Assembly: GCA_019454105.1 (NCBI GenBank)
Contig: CP075364.1
Coordinates: 871,362 to 935,361 of the forward strand
Reading direction: 5' to 3'
Source of the DNA: Fimbriimonadaceae bacterium
GTDB taxonomy: Bacteria > Armatimonadota > Fimbriimonadia > Fimbriimonadales > Fimbriimonadaceae
DNA: 64,000 nt
Shown piece by piece: positions 1 through 7,538 of the stretch. A model generated the notes under the pieces. That model was not told where the DNA came from and did no database searches. It worked only from the letters and a program-made list of their open reading frames with translations. The number at the start of each line of letters is the position of its first letter. Position 1 is the stretch's first letter. A program made the position numbers and the translations under genes.

Positions 1-334
1 GATCGACAAGCGGGACGTGACGGATGTTGCTCTCCAGCATCAAAGCCCGAATGTCCCGAAGGCTCGCGTTCGGGGCCATCGTCAGGGGCGGCCTGCTCCC
101 TGGGTTCGCCAGGTCCAGCCAGTCTGCCAGGGTCGACTCGAGGGGCATGCCCGCAAGGACCGCTCTTCGCAAGTCGCCGTCGGTGATCGTCGCCAGCAAG
201 CGGGCTTGATCGTCCAAGAGGAGCACGATGCCCTTCGCCGTCTCGTCCAGCCGCCGCATCGCGTCCATCAGCGTGTCGCGCACCGACACGGCCAGCCCGG
301 ACGTGTCGATCACGACCGACTCCCGTCGTGCCAT
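1..334 (-). CDS. CBS-domain protein, probable N-terminus of a PtmE-type sugar-phosphate nucleotidyltransferase (partial)
   Basis: My own reading of the minus strand from the ATG at 334 gives about 111 residues before the window edge. They contain a CBS-domain signature (LLDDQARLLATITDGDLRRA) followed by the start of a second CBS unit. In nonulosonic-acid clusters the motif TDGDLRRAVLAG is typical of nucleotidyltransferases with an N-terminal CBS pair, such as Campylobacter PtmE, which makes GDP-glucosamine for legionaminic acid. The catalytic domain would lie outside the window, so the enzyme assignment is inferred from context. The start overlaps the end of the NeuC-like gene by 25 bp, so it is probably translated from the same mRNA. 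Confidence 0.65.
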   Translation of the reverse strand, partial: MARRESVVIDTSGLAVSVRDTLMDAMRRLDETAKGIVLLLDDQARLLATITDGDLRRAVLAGMPLESTLADWLDLANPGSRPPLTMAPNASLRDIRALMLESNIRHVPLVD

Positions 335-1473
335 CGTTTCACGACCAACTCTGAACCGAGACTCTGTCGCATCAGTCTTTCTGTGATGATGTCACACGCT
401 GGGCGGCTTTGACGGAACGGCGATGCCAGGCCCGTCAGGCCCGCTCGGAAAGAGGGATCCATGGCTTGGACGAGGGCTGATCGGACCGCACTGGCTTCGA
501 GAGGCACGTCGATCACGTTCGACGCCCGTTCCCGACCTTCTTGCCTCGAACCCACGTTCACGACAGGCAGGCCGAAAGATGGAGCCTCGATGATGCCGCT
601 CGACGAATTCCCCACCATGGCCGCGCCGATCCGCATCAGATTCACATAGGTCTCGGGCCCGAGCGCCGCGACCAGCCTACGGTTCGGTTTCTCACCGACG
701 AACTCCTCCGCGTGGCGCCGAACCCCGAGGTTTCCCGTGTCAGCGTTCGGCATCGAGACGACGATGGGTTCTTGACGATCCGCGAGGGCCCCGAAGAACC
801 GGCATGCCTGTATTGCAGGGGGCACCAAGTCCAGGGTCGTCGGGTGGAAGGTCACGAGCAGCGGGTCTTGGGCGAGGTCCAAACCGACCAACCGCCCCAA
901 CTCCTCGCGGTCGATGTTCGGGATCGTCTCGAACTCGTCCAATCCAGGAGCTCCTGACACGGTCACCCGCCAAGGTTCCTCGCCCATCTGGACGATTCTC
1001 ATGGCCGAAAGCTCCGTCGCAGGAAAGTGTAGGTGAGAGAGCTTGGTCAGGGAGTGACGGAGAGCGTCGTCGTAGGCCCCGGCCGTGATCTCGCCCCCGT
1101 GAATATGGGCTACGGGTAGCCGGTATGGCAACGCCGCCAGTCCGGCCGCGTGCATCTCGAACCGATCGCCCAAGACGACCAACCAGTCCGGCCGCAATCG
1201 CTCGAAAGCTCCGCTGAATCCGGCAAGGGCACGGGCCATCGATCGGGCAGTCGAACTCGGATCGTCGCCCTCCTCCAGACAGTCGAATTGGGCCGCCACA
1301 TCGAACCCGTCCGACATCAGGGTCTCCACAGTCCGCCCGTGCGCCGGAACCAAATGGGTTCCTGTCGCGACGATCAGGAGTTCGCACCCAGGCTCCGCAG
1401 ACAACTTGCGCAATGTCGAGCGGTAGAGGGAATAGTCCGCTCGAGATGTCGTCACCACGGCGATCCGTCTCAT
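310..1473 (-). CDS. UDP/GDP-GlcNAc-type 2-epimerase (hydrolysing), NeuC/LegG family
   Basis: The family hydrolyses a nucleotide-activated N-acetylhexosamine and inverts C2, giving free ManNAc (NeuC) or a diacetamido analogue (LegG). The N-terminus (IAVVTTSRADYSLYRS), the GDRFE motif, the HIHGGE motif and the GNSSSGIIEAPSFGLPVVN nucleotide-binding stretch all fit, and about 387 residues is normal for the family. I chose the ATG at 1473 rather than 1488. It forms an ATGA overlap with the NeuB stop and has GGGAGGA just upstream, and the protein begins MRRIAVVTT as relatives do. Sequence alone cannot decide between sialic and legionaminic acid precursors; the PtmE-like neighbour favours the legionaminic route. 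Confidence 0.9.
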   Translation of the reverse strand: MRRIAVVTTSRADYSLYRSTLRKLSAEPGCELLIVATGTHLVPAHGRTVETLMSDGFDVAAQFDCLEEGDDPSSTARSMARALAGFSGAFERLRPDWLVVLGDRFEMHAAGLAALPYRLPVAHIHGGEITAGAYDDALRHSLTKLSHLHFPATELSAMRIVQMGEEPWRVTVSGAPGLDEFETIPNIDREELGRLVGLDLAQDPLLVTFHPTTLDLVPPAIQACRFFGALADRQEPIVVSMPNADTGNLGVRRHAEEFVGEKPNRRLVAALGPETYVNLMRIGAAMVGNSSSGIIEAPSFGLPVVNVGSRQEGRERASNVIDVPLEASAVRSALVQAMDPSFRAGLTGLASPFRQSRPACDIITERLMRQSLGSELVVKRWHDGSRS

Positions 1474-2504
1474 TCGAGGTCCTCCCAAGCCAGAGGCGAG
1501 TCAGCCTCGACGTCGCGGGCGAGCCGACGCCCGACCACCTTGGCCAGTCTTGAGGGTGGGATCCCCGTTCCCGGGCGCTTCGCGACCAAGTCCTCAGGGC
1601 GCAAGACCGACCCGGAAGGCATCGGAAGCACCAGCATCAGACTCTTCCTCGCGACAAGCCTGGCGTCCGACTCGCGCGCTGTCGGTCGCTTGATGCCGTC
1701 CCCCAAGGCAGCGATGACCTCGTCGATCCCTTTCACCAATTCAGAGATCTCGACCGGAGTCGCCGAAGCCCTGTGATCCGGGCCAGGAAGCTCCCGGTCG
1801 AGCGTAAAGTGCTTCTCCACCACCTCCGCCCCGAGCGCGACGGCGGCCAGGCAGACGGCGTTGCCAAGGCAGTGGTCCGAGTATCCGACCCGGCAACCGA
1901 ACGCTTCCTGATAACGCGCCATCACCCGCAAGTTCACGTCGGCCGGGCGTGCCGGGTAATCGCTGACGCATTGAAGGAGCGTCAGGTCGGCTCCCTGGGC
2001 CGCCGAAACCCCTTCGACCACTTCCTCCCAATTCGCCATTCCCGTCGATAAAATGAGGGGCTTCCCCAGCTTGGCCGCCCGCCGGATGAACGGAAGGTTC
2101 GTCAAATCGCCGCTGCTAAGCTTGAGAGCGGGAACTCCCAACTCAGCCAGCAGGTCGAGCGAACCATCGTCGAATGGGGTCGAGAGGAAAGAGATCCCCG
2201 CCTCTTGGCACGCCTCCGTCAGTATGTCGTGGTCTTGACGGCTGAGCTCCAACCGATGAAGCATCTCTGCCTGGCTCTCTTCCCTTCCCGAGTTCCGGGT
2301 CTGATACCGCGCCTGGGCAGCACCGGCAGTCGCAAGCCGCTTCGCCTGGAAAGTCTGGAACTTGACGGCGTCGGCGCCCGCGTCTTTGGCCGCCCAAACC
2401 ATCTCCTTGGCCCGGCCCATGTCGCCATTGTGGTTCACTCCGGCTTCCGCGATCACCAGACACCGCCCGTTCTTGGGCGGCAACGCCTCAAACAGAGACG
2501 TCAC
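1470..2504 (-). CDS. N-acylneuraminate/legionaminate synthase, NeuB/LegI family
   Basis: The enzyme condenses phosphoenolpyruvate with a six-carbon N-acyl sugar to give a nine-carbon nonulosonic acid. Visible features are the N-terminal IAEAGVNHNGD motif, the DAVKFQTF strand, FLSTPFD, LKLSSGDLTNLPF, GYSDH and VVEKHFTLDRELPGPDH, all typical of the NeuB TIM barrel. A C-terminal SAF (antifreeze-like) domain spans about residues 280-340. At 344 residues it is full length. It starts with GTG at 2504, inside the end of the NeuA gene (17-bp overlap), and its stop overlaps the NeuC start, so the three enzymes are translationally linked. Confidence 0.93.
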   Translation of the reverse strand: MTSLFEALPPKNGRCLVIAEAGVNHNGDMGRAKEMVWAAKDAGADAVKFQTFQAKRLATAGAAQARYQTRNSGREESQAEMLHRLELSRQDHDILTEACQEAGISFLSTPFDDGSLDLLAELGVPALKLSSGDLTNLPFIRRAAKLGKPLILSTGMANWEEVVEGVSAAQGADLTLLQCVSDYPARPADVNLRVMARYQEAFGCRVGYSDHCLGNAVCLAAVALGAEVVEKHFTLDRELPGPDHRASATPVEISELVKGIDEVIAALGDGIKRPTARESDARLVARKSLMLVLPMPSGSVLRPEDLVAKRPGTGIPPSRLAKVVGRRLARDVEADSPLAWEDLE

Positions 2505-3186
2505 GGGTCACCAGCCAGCGCGCGAACTCAAGGTCGTCGCGAGTGTCAATGTCCACCGATCGGTCTGCCGGCATCACGTAGGCCCGCGTTCCAATCGGCA
2601 TGAATGTCTTTTCCGTCAAGAGCACCGATGTCTTGATCCAATAGACGGCCCCGTTCGGCCGATAGACCCTCGGCACGTCTTGACGCCGCCAGTAGCCCTC
2701 GGGTGGAGGCATGAAAGGCGACAGGATCCCGTCGTCCAGGAGAGTCGAAAGGAACCACGGGTGCGCCTCGCTTTCGACCACACTGACGACGGCAGGGGCG
2801 CCATCGCGGAGGCTCGCGGACGACAGCCGCACGTCGTCGGCCGATCGCAGAGGTGACGTGGGTTGAAGCAGGACAAGCTCGTCGACCGGGCTTCGGTTCT
2901 CCTCTTCCCACTGCAAAGCGTGCAGCGCCACCTCAAGCGAACTCGCCCGGTCCGTCGCCAATTCCGCTGGGCGCAAGTAGGGCACGTCCGCTCCGTGCCT
3001 TTCGGCTTCGGCCGCGATTTTCTGGCAATCGGTGCTCACCACCGTTCGGTCGATCACGCCCGATTCCAAAGCGGCTCTGACCGCTCGGCCGATCAGGGAG
3101 ACGCCCCCAACCTCGCACAGGTTTTTCCCAGGCACACCTTTTGATCCCCCTCGGGCAGGGATGAGGGCGAGCCGGGTCAGGCCCAA
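2488..3186 (-). CDS. CMP-nonulosonate cytidylyltransferase, NeuA/LegF/PtmB family
   Basis: The enzyme activates the nonulosonic acid with CTP to give the CMP-sugar donor. The nucleotide-binding loop LALIPARGGSKGVPGKNL near the N-terminus and the segment LVLLQPTSPLRSADD identify the family. Its 232 residues are typical of short NeuA proteins without an extra hydrolase domain. The listed start is TTG at 3186, preceded by GGGAG at 5 nt and overlapping the upstream stop by 10 bp. A CTG two codons downstream would give a CTGA overlap and is a weaker alternative. Together with the NeuB- and NeuC-like genes it completes the core route from amino sugar to CMP-nonulosonate. Confidence 0.9.
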   Translation of the reverse strand: MGLTRLALIPARGGSKGVPGKNLCEVGGVSLIGRAVRAALESGVIDRTVVSTDCQKIAAEAERHGADVPYLRPAELATDRASSLEVALHALQWEEENRSPVDELVLLQPTSPLRSADDVRLSSASLRDGAPAVVSVVESEAHPWFLSTLLDDGILSPFMPPPEGYWRRQDVPRVYRPNGAVYWIKTSVLLTEKTFMPIGTRAYVMPADRSVDIDTRDDLEFARWLVTRDVSV

Positions 3187-4178
3187 GCGAACTCCCGGGC
3201 TGGATTGTCGGCCGCCACATCAACGGCCCGGCCCTGCTCATGGCTCCAATATCCGGCCGCCACTGTTCGGACGATCTCGGTCCCGTCACGTACGGTCGGT
3301 ACGTCGCCGCCATCCACCAGGGCCCGCATCATCGCCGCGGCCGCCTTGACCGGATCGCTTGGCTCGACTTGGCGCGTCGCGCGAACCGATGGCGTCCCGT
3401 ACCGAGTAGTCGGCGACCCACGGTCGGCCTCGGCCCTGGCGACGAGTTCGTAGCTGCCCGCAAGAAGGTCGATCCTGGCCTGGCCGTTCCTCGCCGCCAA
3501 AAGGATGTGGATCCCGTGTCCTTGGTCGCCGCCCATCTCAAGGAAAAACCGCTTGCCAGTCGGGCTCTCACCCCGCACTTGGCCCGTGACGTCTTGGAAC
3601 GCCGCCCCCCTGGGATTGGGCAAGGGCTCACGGTCGAACCACGCCTGGACCGTTTGGAGGCCCTCGCCCGCCGCGAGCCGGAAGGCCTCAAGGAAGTGCG
3701 ATCCGATCATCGCCCAACCTCCGGCCCCGCTCACGACGGTCATGGAGGAAAATCCGCCTTGCTCGACGCCCCGCACCCACTCGATCGGCTCGGCGTAGAT
3801 CGGCATGAACCGCATTGGGTGGTTCACGGCGACTCGGCTCTTTCCGCCTTCCGCCAAGGCTAAGAACGCCTCACACTCTTCGACTGACGGCGAGAGCGGC
3901 TTCTCAACGAGCACGTACGGTGTGCCTGCCTCGACCGCTTGGGCAGCCAAGGCGATGTGGGAGGGCGCTGTCGTCGCCACGACGACCAGATCGGGGCGGC
4001 TGTCGGTAAGGGCGCTCCCGAGGTTTGTCGCAAAACGGGCCGATCCTAGGTCAGGCACCGCCCGCTCATAGGCCTCCTCAGAGACGTCCGTGCAGCCGAC
4101 GACCTCCCAGCCGAGCGACCGTACGGCGACGGCGTGCCGCCTGCCCATCGAGCCCAATCCTGCGATCACCGCCCGCAT
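3177..4178 (-). CDS. Gfo/Idh/MocA-family oxidoreductase, first gene of the nonulosonate operon
   Basis: This is an NAD(P)-dependent sugar oxidoreductase. It has a Rossmann motif at the extreme N-terminus (VIAGLGSMGRRH), the EKPLSPS strand near residue 95 and a C-terminal Gfo/Idh domain. The start at 4178 gives 333 residues and places the glycine motif at residue 6, as in relatives; longer in-frame options only add a non-homologous extension. A TAGAAT box ends exactly 7 nt before this ATG, suggesting a leaderless mRNA. The gene heads the operon with neuA, neuB, neuC and the CBS gene, so it may act on the amino-sugar precursor or the product, as inferred for oxidoreductases in similar clusters. 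The substrate is unknown. Confidence 0.88.
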   Translation of the reverse strand: MRAVIAGLGSMGRRHAVAVRSLGWEVVGCTDVSEEAYERAVPDLGSARFATNLGSALTDSRPDLVVVATTAPSHIALAAQAVEAGTPYVLVEKPLSPSVEECEAFLALAEGGKSRVAVNHPMRFMPIYAEPIEWVRGVEQGGFSSMTVVSGAGGWAMIGSHFLEAFRLAAGEGLQTVQAWFDREPLPNPRGAAFQDVTGQVRGESPTGKRFFLEMGGDQGHGIHILLAARNGQARIDLLAGSYELVARAEADRGSPTTRYGTPSVRATRQVEPSDPVKAAAAMMRALVDGGDVPTVRDGTEIVRTVAAGYWSHEQGRAVDVAADNPAREFAWA

Positions 4179-4185
4179 GGGCCGC

Positions 4186-4213
4186 ATTCTACCGGGCCAC
4201 CCTTTGGTACGAT
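4186..4213. promoter_or_regulatory. Divergent pair of leaderless-type -10 boxes
   Basis: On the minus strand TAGAAT (4186-4191) lies 7 nt before the ATG at 4178. On the plus strand TACGAT (4208-4213) lies 7 nt before the ATG at 4221. The two divergent Gfo/Idh genes are only 42 bp apart, too close for normal leaders with Shine-Dalgarno sites. I see no good -35 for either. Confidence 0.65.
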
Positions 4214-4220
4214 CCGGGCG

Positions 4221-5156
4221 ATGAGCGCCAGCAAGCGGGTCGCCCTGGTCGGGGCCGGGGCCATGGCGAAGGCCCATGCCCTCGCCTTCAGCGCCGCCGG
4301 GGCCGAGTTCGTCGGCCTCACGAGCCGCACTCTCCCAAAGGCCGAAGCCCTCGTCGGCGAACTCGGTGCGGGCAGGGCCGTCGCCTCGGTCCATGAGTTG
4401 AAGGATCAACTGGCCCCAGAAATCATCGTCGTCGCCGCTTCCGTCCTCGCCATCCCTGAGGTGGTCGAGTCCCTGCTGCCCACCGAGGCCGTGCTCTTGA
4501 TCGAAAAGCCCGCCGGCCCCGACCTAGAGGCCGCCGAAAGGCTCGCCGCGATCTTGGCCCGCTGTCAGGCCAGGGCTTACGTCGCCCTCAACCGCCGCTT
4601 CTTCGCCTCCACCCGTTGGTCGCTGGACGAGTTGCCGCAAGGTTCAAGGACGGTCGTCGTGCAAGACCAGCAAAGCCGCGCTCGGGCTCAAGAAGTCGGC
4701 CACCCCGAGGGGGTCGTGCGGAACTGGCACTTCGCCAATTCGATCCATCTGGTCGATCTCTTGAGGGTCTTGGCTCGTGGACAGGTGACCGGGGTCGACG
4801 TGCTCCAAAGGCCTGGGCCAGTTGGGGGCGTCCTCGTCGCTGGAGTCCAGTTCGACTCAGGCGACTTCGGCGTCTATCAAGCCGTCTGGGAGGGCCCAGG
4901 GCCTTGGGCTGCCACCGTCAACTGCGGCCCTGTGCGCGTCTCGATGCAGCCCCTTGAATCGGCCGTCCGGCAGACGCTCGGTTCGCGCGAGGTCGTGTCC
5001 ATGACCCCCGACCCGCTCGACCAAGATTTCAAACCTGGTCTCGTGAGGCAGGCGCAAGCCGCTGTTGCCGCCGCTCATGGGGAGGCGTCTTCTCTTCCCA
5101 CGGTCGCCGACGCCCTGGAGAGCATGCGGCTGGCCGACCGGTTCTACTCGGGCTGA
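4221..5156 (+). CDS. Gfo/Idh/MocA-family oxidoreductase
   Basis: The protein has 311 residues and starts with a Rossmann NAD(P)-binding motif (VALVGAGAMAKAHALAF). The EKPAGPD segment follows near residue 93, with NRRFF and a conserved His stretch (HFANSIHLVDLL) typical of the C-terminal domain. It runs opposite to the nonulosonate operon and shares a very short divergent promoter region with it, which suggests co-control and perhaps a role in making or modifying the same sugar. That is inference. The start at 4221 is chosen because the glycine motif begins near residue 10 and a TACGAT box sits 7 nt upstream. Its stop is 3 bp from the convergent stop of the Asp-box protein, with no terminator between them. 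Confidence 0.85.
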   Translation: MSASKRVALVGAGAMAKAHALAFSAAGAEFVGLTSRTLPKAEALVGELGAGRAVASVHELKDQLAPEIIVVAASVLAIPEVVESLLPTEAVLLIEKPAGPDLEAAERLAAILARCQARAYVALNRRFFASTRWSLDELPQGSRTVVVQDQQSRARAQEVGHPEGVVRNWHFANSIHLVDLLRVLARGQVTGVDVLQRPGPVGGVLVAGVQFDSGDFGVYQAVWEGPGPWAATVNCGPVRVSMQPLESAVRQTLGSREVVSMTPDPLDQDFKPGLVRQAQAAVAAAHGEASSLPTVADALESMRLADRFYSG

Positions 5157-5159
5157 CCT

Positions 5160-6248
5160 TTACTTGACGAAGTCTGATTCCTTCAGCTTCATCCGCACGT
5201 CGGTGATGAGGCTGGCGATCCAGATTTCCCCCGGCTTCGGTTCAAAGAGCCTCACATAGGCGATCTGCGCCCCAGCCTGCCGCGCGATCACTTGCGGCTT
5301 CGACCAAGACTTGCCATTGTCCTTGGAAAACGTGACCGCAAGTTCGTCACGGAACCAGCTGGCAGCTCTCTCCGAGTTGTCGCCCGACACCCGGCGCGGG
5401 GCCGCACCAGACTCGGCTTGCTCCGGGTTGTAAGCCATGAACAGGACTCCGCTCTCCAGCTTGATGATCGATGCGGGGGAGCTCGAGGCGGAGATCCCGC
5501 TCGCCTTCACGTCCGTGAAGGACATTCCTCTGTCCTTCGACTGGGCAAAGTAAAGCTGGTCCCGAGACGTCCGCCCGACCAGGAAGATGTGGTTCGGCGT
5601 CGTTTCCACGATGCTGGCCTCCAAGATCCCGTCTGTGATGCCCCGGCCCCCGATATCGATCGTTCCACCGCGCTTCCAAGTCTTGCCGTCATCGTCCGAG
5701 ACCATCATGAAGACGACCTGCCGGGCCAGGCTCGTGTCCAAGTTCTGGAGCGAGACGACGATTCGCCCGTCCTCCAGCTGGATCATGGAGCGTGCTTGCG
5801 GTGCGTAGCCGGTTGTGAACACCGGGACGGGGGCCGACCAGGACTTGCCGTCGTCCTCGCTCCGAACGGCGAAGACCTCCATGCGGTTGCCGGGCGATGG
5901 CCGGTTGTTCTTCTTGTCCCAACTGAAGACCCGGGTAGACGTGTCCGTAAAGACGGACACGACCGTGCCCTTTTTCGTGGTCAGGAGGGCCTTGTCGTGC
6001 ATCGGGACCATCGATCCGATCGGCCAGGACCCCACCTTGCTCCAGGCGACCCCGTCCTTTGAGCCAAGAACGTCGGAACCTGTGACCGCCAGCATCGTGC
6101 CGTCGCCAGCCCGAACGTAAGGCGCCTTCGCCTTGACGGCCAGTCTCTCGACGTTCGGCGCAAGCCAAAGCTCAGATTTAGCTTGGGGCTCGCTCCGATT
6201 GAGTCCAATTGTCAGGGCCAGCAAGGCCGCAAGAATCTTTACAACCAC
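5160..6248 (-). CDS. Secreted Asp-box (BNR) repeat protein, sialidase-like
   Basis: The predicted product has about 362 residues with an N-terminal signal peptide and at least four Asp-box motifs: SEDDGKSWSAP, SDDDGKTWKRG, SKDRGMSFTD and SKDNGKSWSKP. These mark six-bladed propellers of the sialidase type. I do not see the F/YRIP arginine motif of classical sialidases, so the hydrolase activity is uncertain. Possible roles are a glycan-binding or glycan-cleaving protein for the polysaccharide made by this operon. The start is GTG 6248, with GGAG 4-5 nt upstream, overlapping the region of the upstream stop. It is the last gene of the polysaccharide operon and lies close to the NeuABC-like genes, which makes a nonulosonate-containing glycan a plausible target. 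Confidence 0.75.
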   Translation of the reverse strand: MVVKILAALLALTIGLNRSEPQAKSELWLAPNVERLAVKAKAPYVRAGDGTMLAVTGSDVLGSKDGVAWSKVGSWPIGSMVPMHDKALLTTKKGTVVSVFTDTSTRVFSWDKKNNRPSPGNRMEVFAVRSEDDGKSWSAPVPVFTTGYAPQARSMIQLEDGRIVVSLQNLDTSLARQVVFMMVSDDDGKTWKRGGTIDIGGRGITDGILEASIVETTPNHIFLVGRTSRDQLYFAQSKDRGMSFTDVKASGISASSSPASIIKLESGVLFMAYNPEQAESGAAPRRVSGDNSERAASWFRDELAVTFSKDNGKSWSKPQVIARQAGAQIAYVRLFEPKPGEIWIASLITDVRMKLKESDFVK

Positions 6249-6249
6249 G

Positions 6250-6906
6250 TTACTCCAGACGCCCATCAGCCTCATCAGGGTCGGTGGATTTTCCACATTG
6301 CAGGCGCCGGGCGGGCACTCCGGCCCACCTTTCACCGTCAGGTACTTCCTTGAGCACCACCGCTCCGGCCCCGACGACAGCGCCGGTCCCGATACGGGAC
6401 AGCGGGGCCGCACGGGCGCCAGCTCCGACCAAGGCGCCTTCGCCGACCACCACTCCCCCGCAGAGCACAGCCCCTGGCGCAACATGGGCGTAGTCTCCAA
6501 CGACGACGTCGTGCTCCACCACCGCACCAGAGTTCACGATCGCTCCTGTCCCGATCCGGGCGAGGGTATGGACAACAGCCAAGGGTCCGACAAAGGCTCC
6601 GAGGCCGATCTCGGCGGAAGGGCTCACGAACGCGGTCGGGTGCACTGCCGACACCAGGGCAAACTGCCTACCCAGTTCTTCGCACCAGCGCCTTCGGACC
6701 TCGTGTGAGCCCACCGCTGGCACGAACCCCTGCGCTCCGTGCTCCCGGAGGGCCTCCGGAGTCGGCGGCCCCAAAACCGGTATGCCCAGCACCTGGTCGA
6801 CCCCGCCCTCGTCGAAAGCTCCCACGATCTCAAGCCCACCCACCCCTCGAAGGGCTTCGATCACAACCTTGGCGTGTCCACCCGCCCCGAGGACGCCGAC
6901 CCTTAT
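6250..6906 (-). CDS. PglD-like sugar O/N-acyltransferase with apparent ATA start
   Basis: The protein begins with a Rossmann-like PglD N-terminal domain (VGVLGAGGHAKVVIEAL) and continues into a left-handed beta-helix of hexapeptide repeats (for example IGTGAIVNSGAVVEHD, VVVGDYAHVAPGAVL, IGTGAVVGAGAVV). Such enzymes transfer acetyl groups to UDP-4-amino sugars. No ATG, GTG or TTG lies in frame within about 150 nt upstream of the homologous region. The only codon in the right place is ATA (6906-6904), which overlaps the sugar-transferase stop as ATAA, like the ATGA/GTGA junctions elsewhere in the operon. About 218 residues results, a normal PglD length. The product probably acetylates the lipid-linked or nucleotide sugar of this polysaccharide. 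Confidence 0.82.
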   Translation of the reverse strand: MRVGVLGAGGHAKVVIEALRGVGGLEIVGAFDEGGVDQVLGIPVLGPPTPEALREHGAQGFVPAVGSHEVRRRWCEELGRQFALVSAVHPTAFVSPSAEIGLGAFVGPLAVVHTLARIGTGAIVNSGAVVEHDVVVGDYAHVAPGAVLCGGVVVGEGALVGAGARAAPLSRIGTGAVVGAGAVVLKEVPDGERWAGVPARRLQCGKSTDPDEADGRLE

Positions 6907-7538
6907 GAGCCCCCACCCCGTGGCGGCGAGCCCGTGAATTCCGGCATGGTCGCGTGGCCCTCGGCGGAAGTGCCCGACCGCGCCAAGACCTTCTGCACTG
7001 TCATGGCCAGGATCCGGAGGTCGAGGGCCAACGACCAGTTGTCCACGTACCACACGTCCAGGGCCAACCGTTCCTCCCATCCGATCGTGTTGCGCCCGTT
7101 CACCTGCGCCCAACCCGTGATGCCCGGCTTCACGAGGTGCCTGCGCGCCTGCTCTTCGGAGTAGAGCGGCAGATAGTGCTCCAGCAACGGCCGCGGCCCG
7201 ACAAAGCTCATCTCGCCCTTGATGACGTTCACCAACTGGGGCAGTTCGTCCAGGCTCGACCTCCGGAGGAAGCGCCCAAGAGCCGTGAGGCGGGCCGCGT
7301 CGTCGTGGGGCCGGCCGTCGTCGCGCGTGGCTTCCGTCATCGTCCGGAACTTGTAGACCGTCAAGCAACGCCCTCCGAGCCCGGGCCGGCGTTGGCGGAA
7401 CACGACCGGCCGCCCCATCGACACAAAGATGGCCAGTGCGGTCAGCAGAATGACCGGAGAGAGCAACACCAAGAGCACGACCGCCCCAAGCCGGTCGCCC
7501 AGCTCTTTGATCCATCGACCTCGCGCAGTGTGCCTCAC
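6903..7538 (-). CDS. Polyprenyl-phosphate phosphoglycosyl transferase (bacterial sugar transferase)
   Basis: The enzyme transfers a sugar phosphate to undecaprenyl phosphate and so starts repeat-unit assembly at the inner membrane. It has a membrane segment at about residues 15-40 ([18 protein letters not shown]), then the cytosolic catalytic part with [38 protein letters not shown] and [14 protein letters not shown], all hallmarks of the PglC/WcaJ core. At 211 residues it is the short, PglC-like form without the N-terminal multi-pass region. The GTG start overlaps the stop of the export gene as GTGA. The neighbouring PglD-like gene fits a bacillosamine-type acetamido sugar. Confidence 0.93.
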   Translation of the reverse strand: MRHTARGRWIKELGDRLGAVVLLVLLSPVILLTALAIFVSMGRPVVFRQRRPGLGGRCLTVYKFRTMTEATRDDGRPHDDAARLTALGRFLRRSSLDELPQLVNVIKGEMSFVGPRPLLEHYLPLYSEEQARRHLVKPGITGWAQVNGRNTIGWEERLALDVWYVDNWSLALDLRILAMTVQKVLARSGTSAEGHATMPEFTGSPPRGGGS

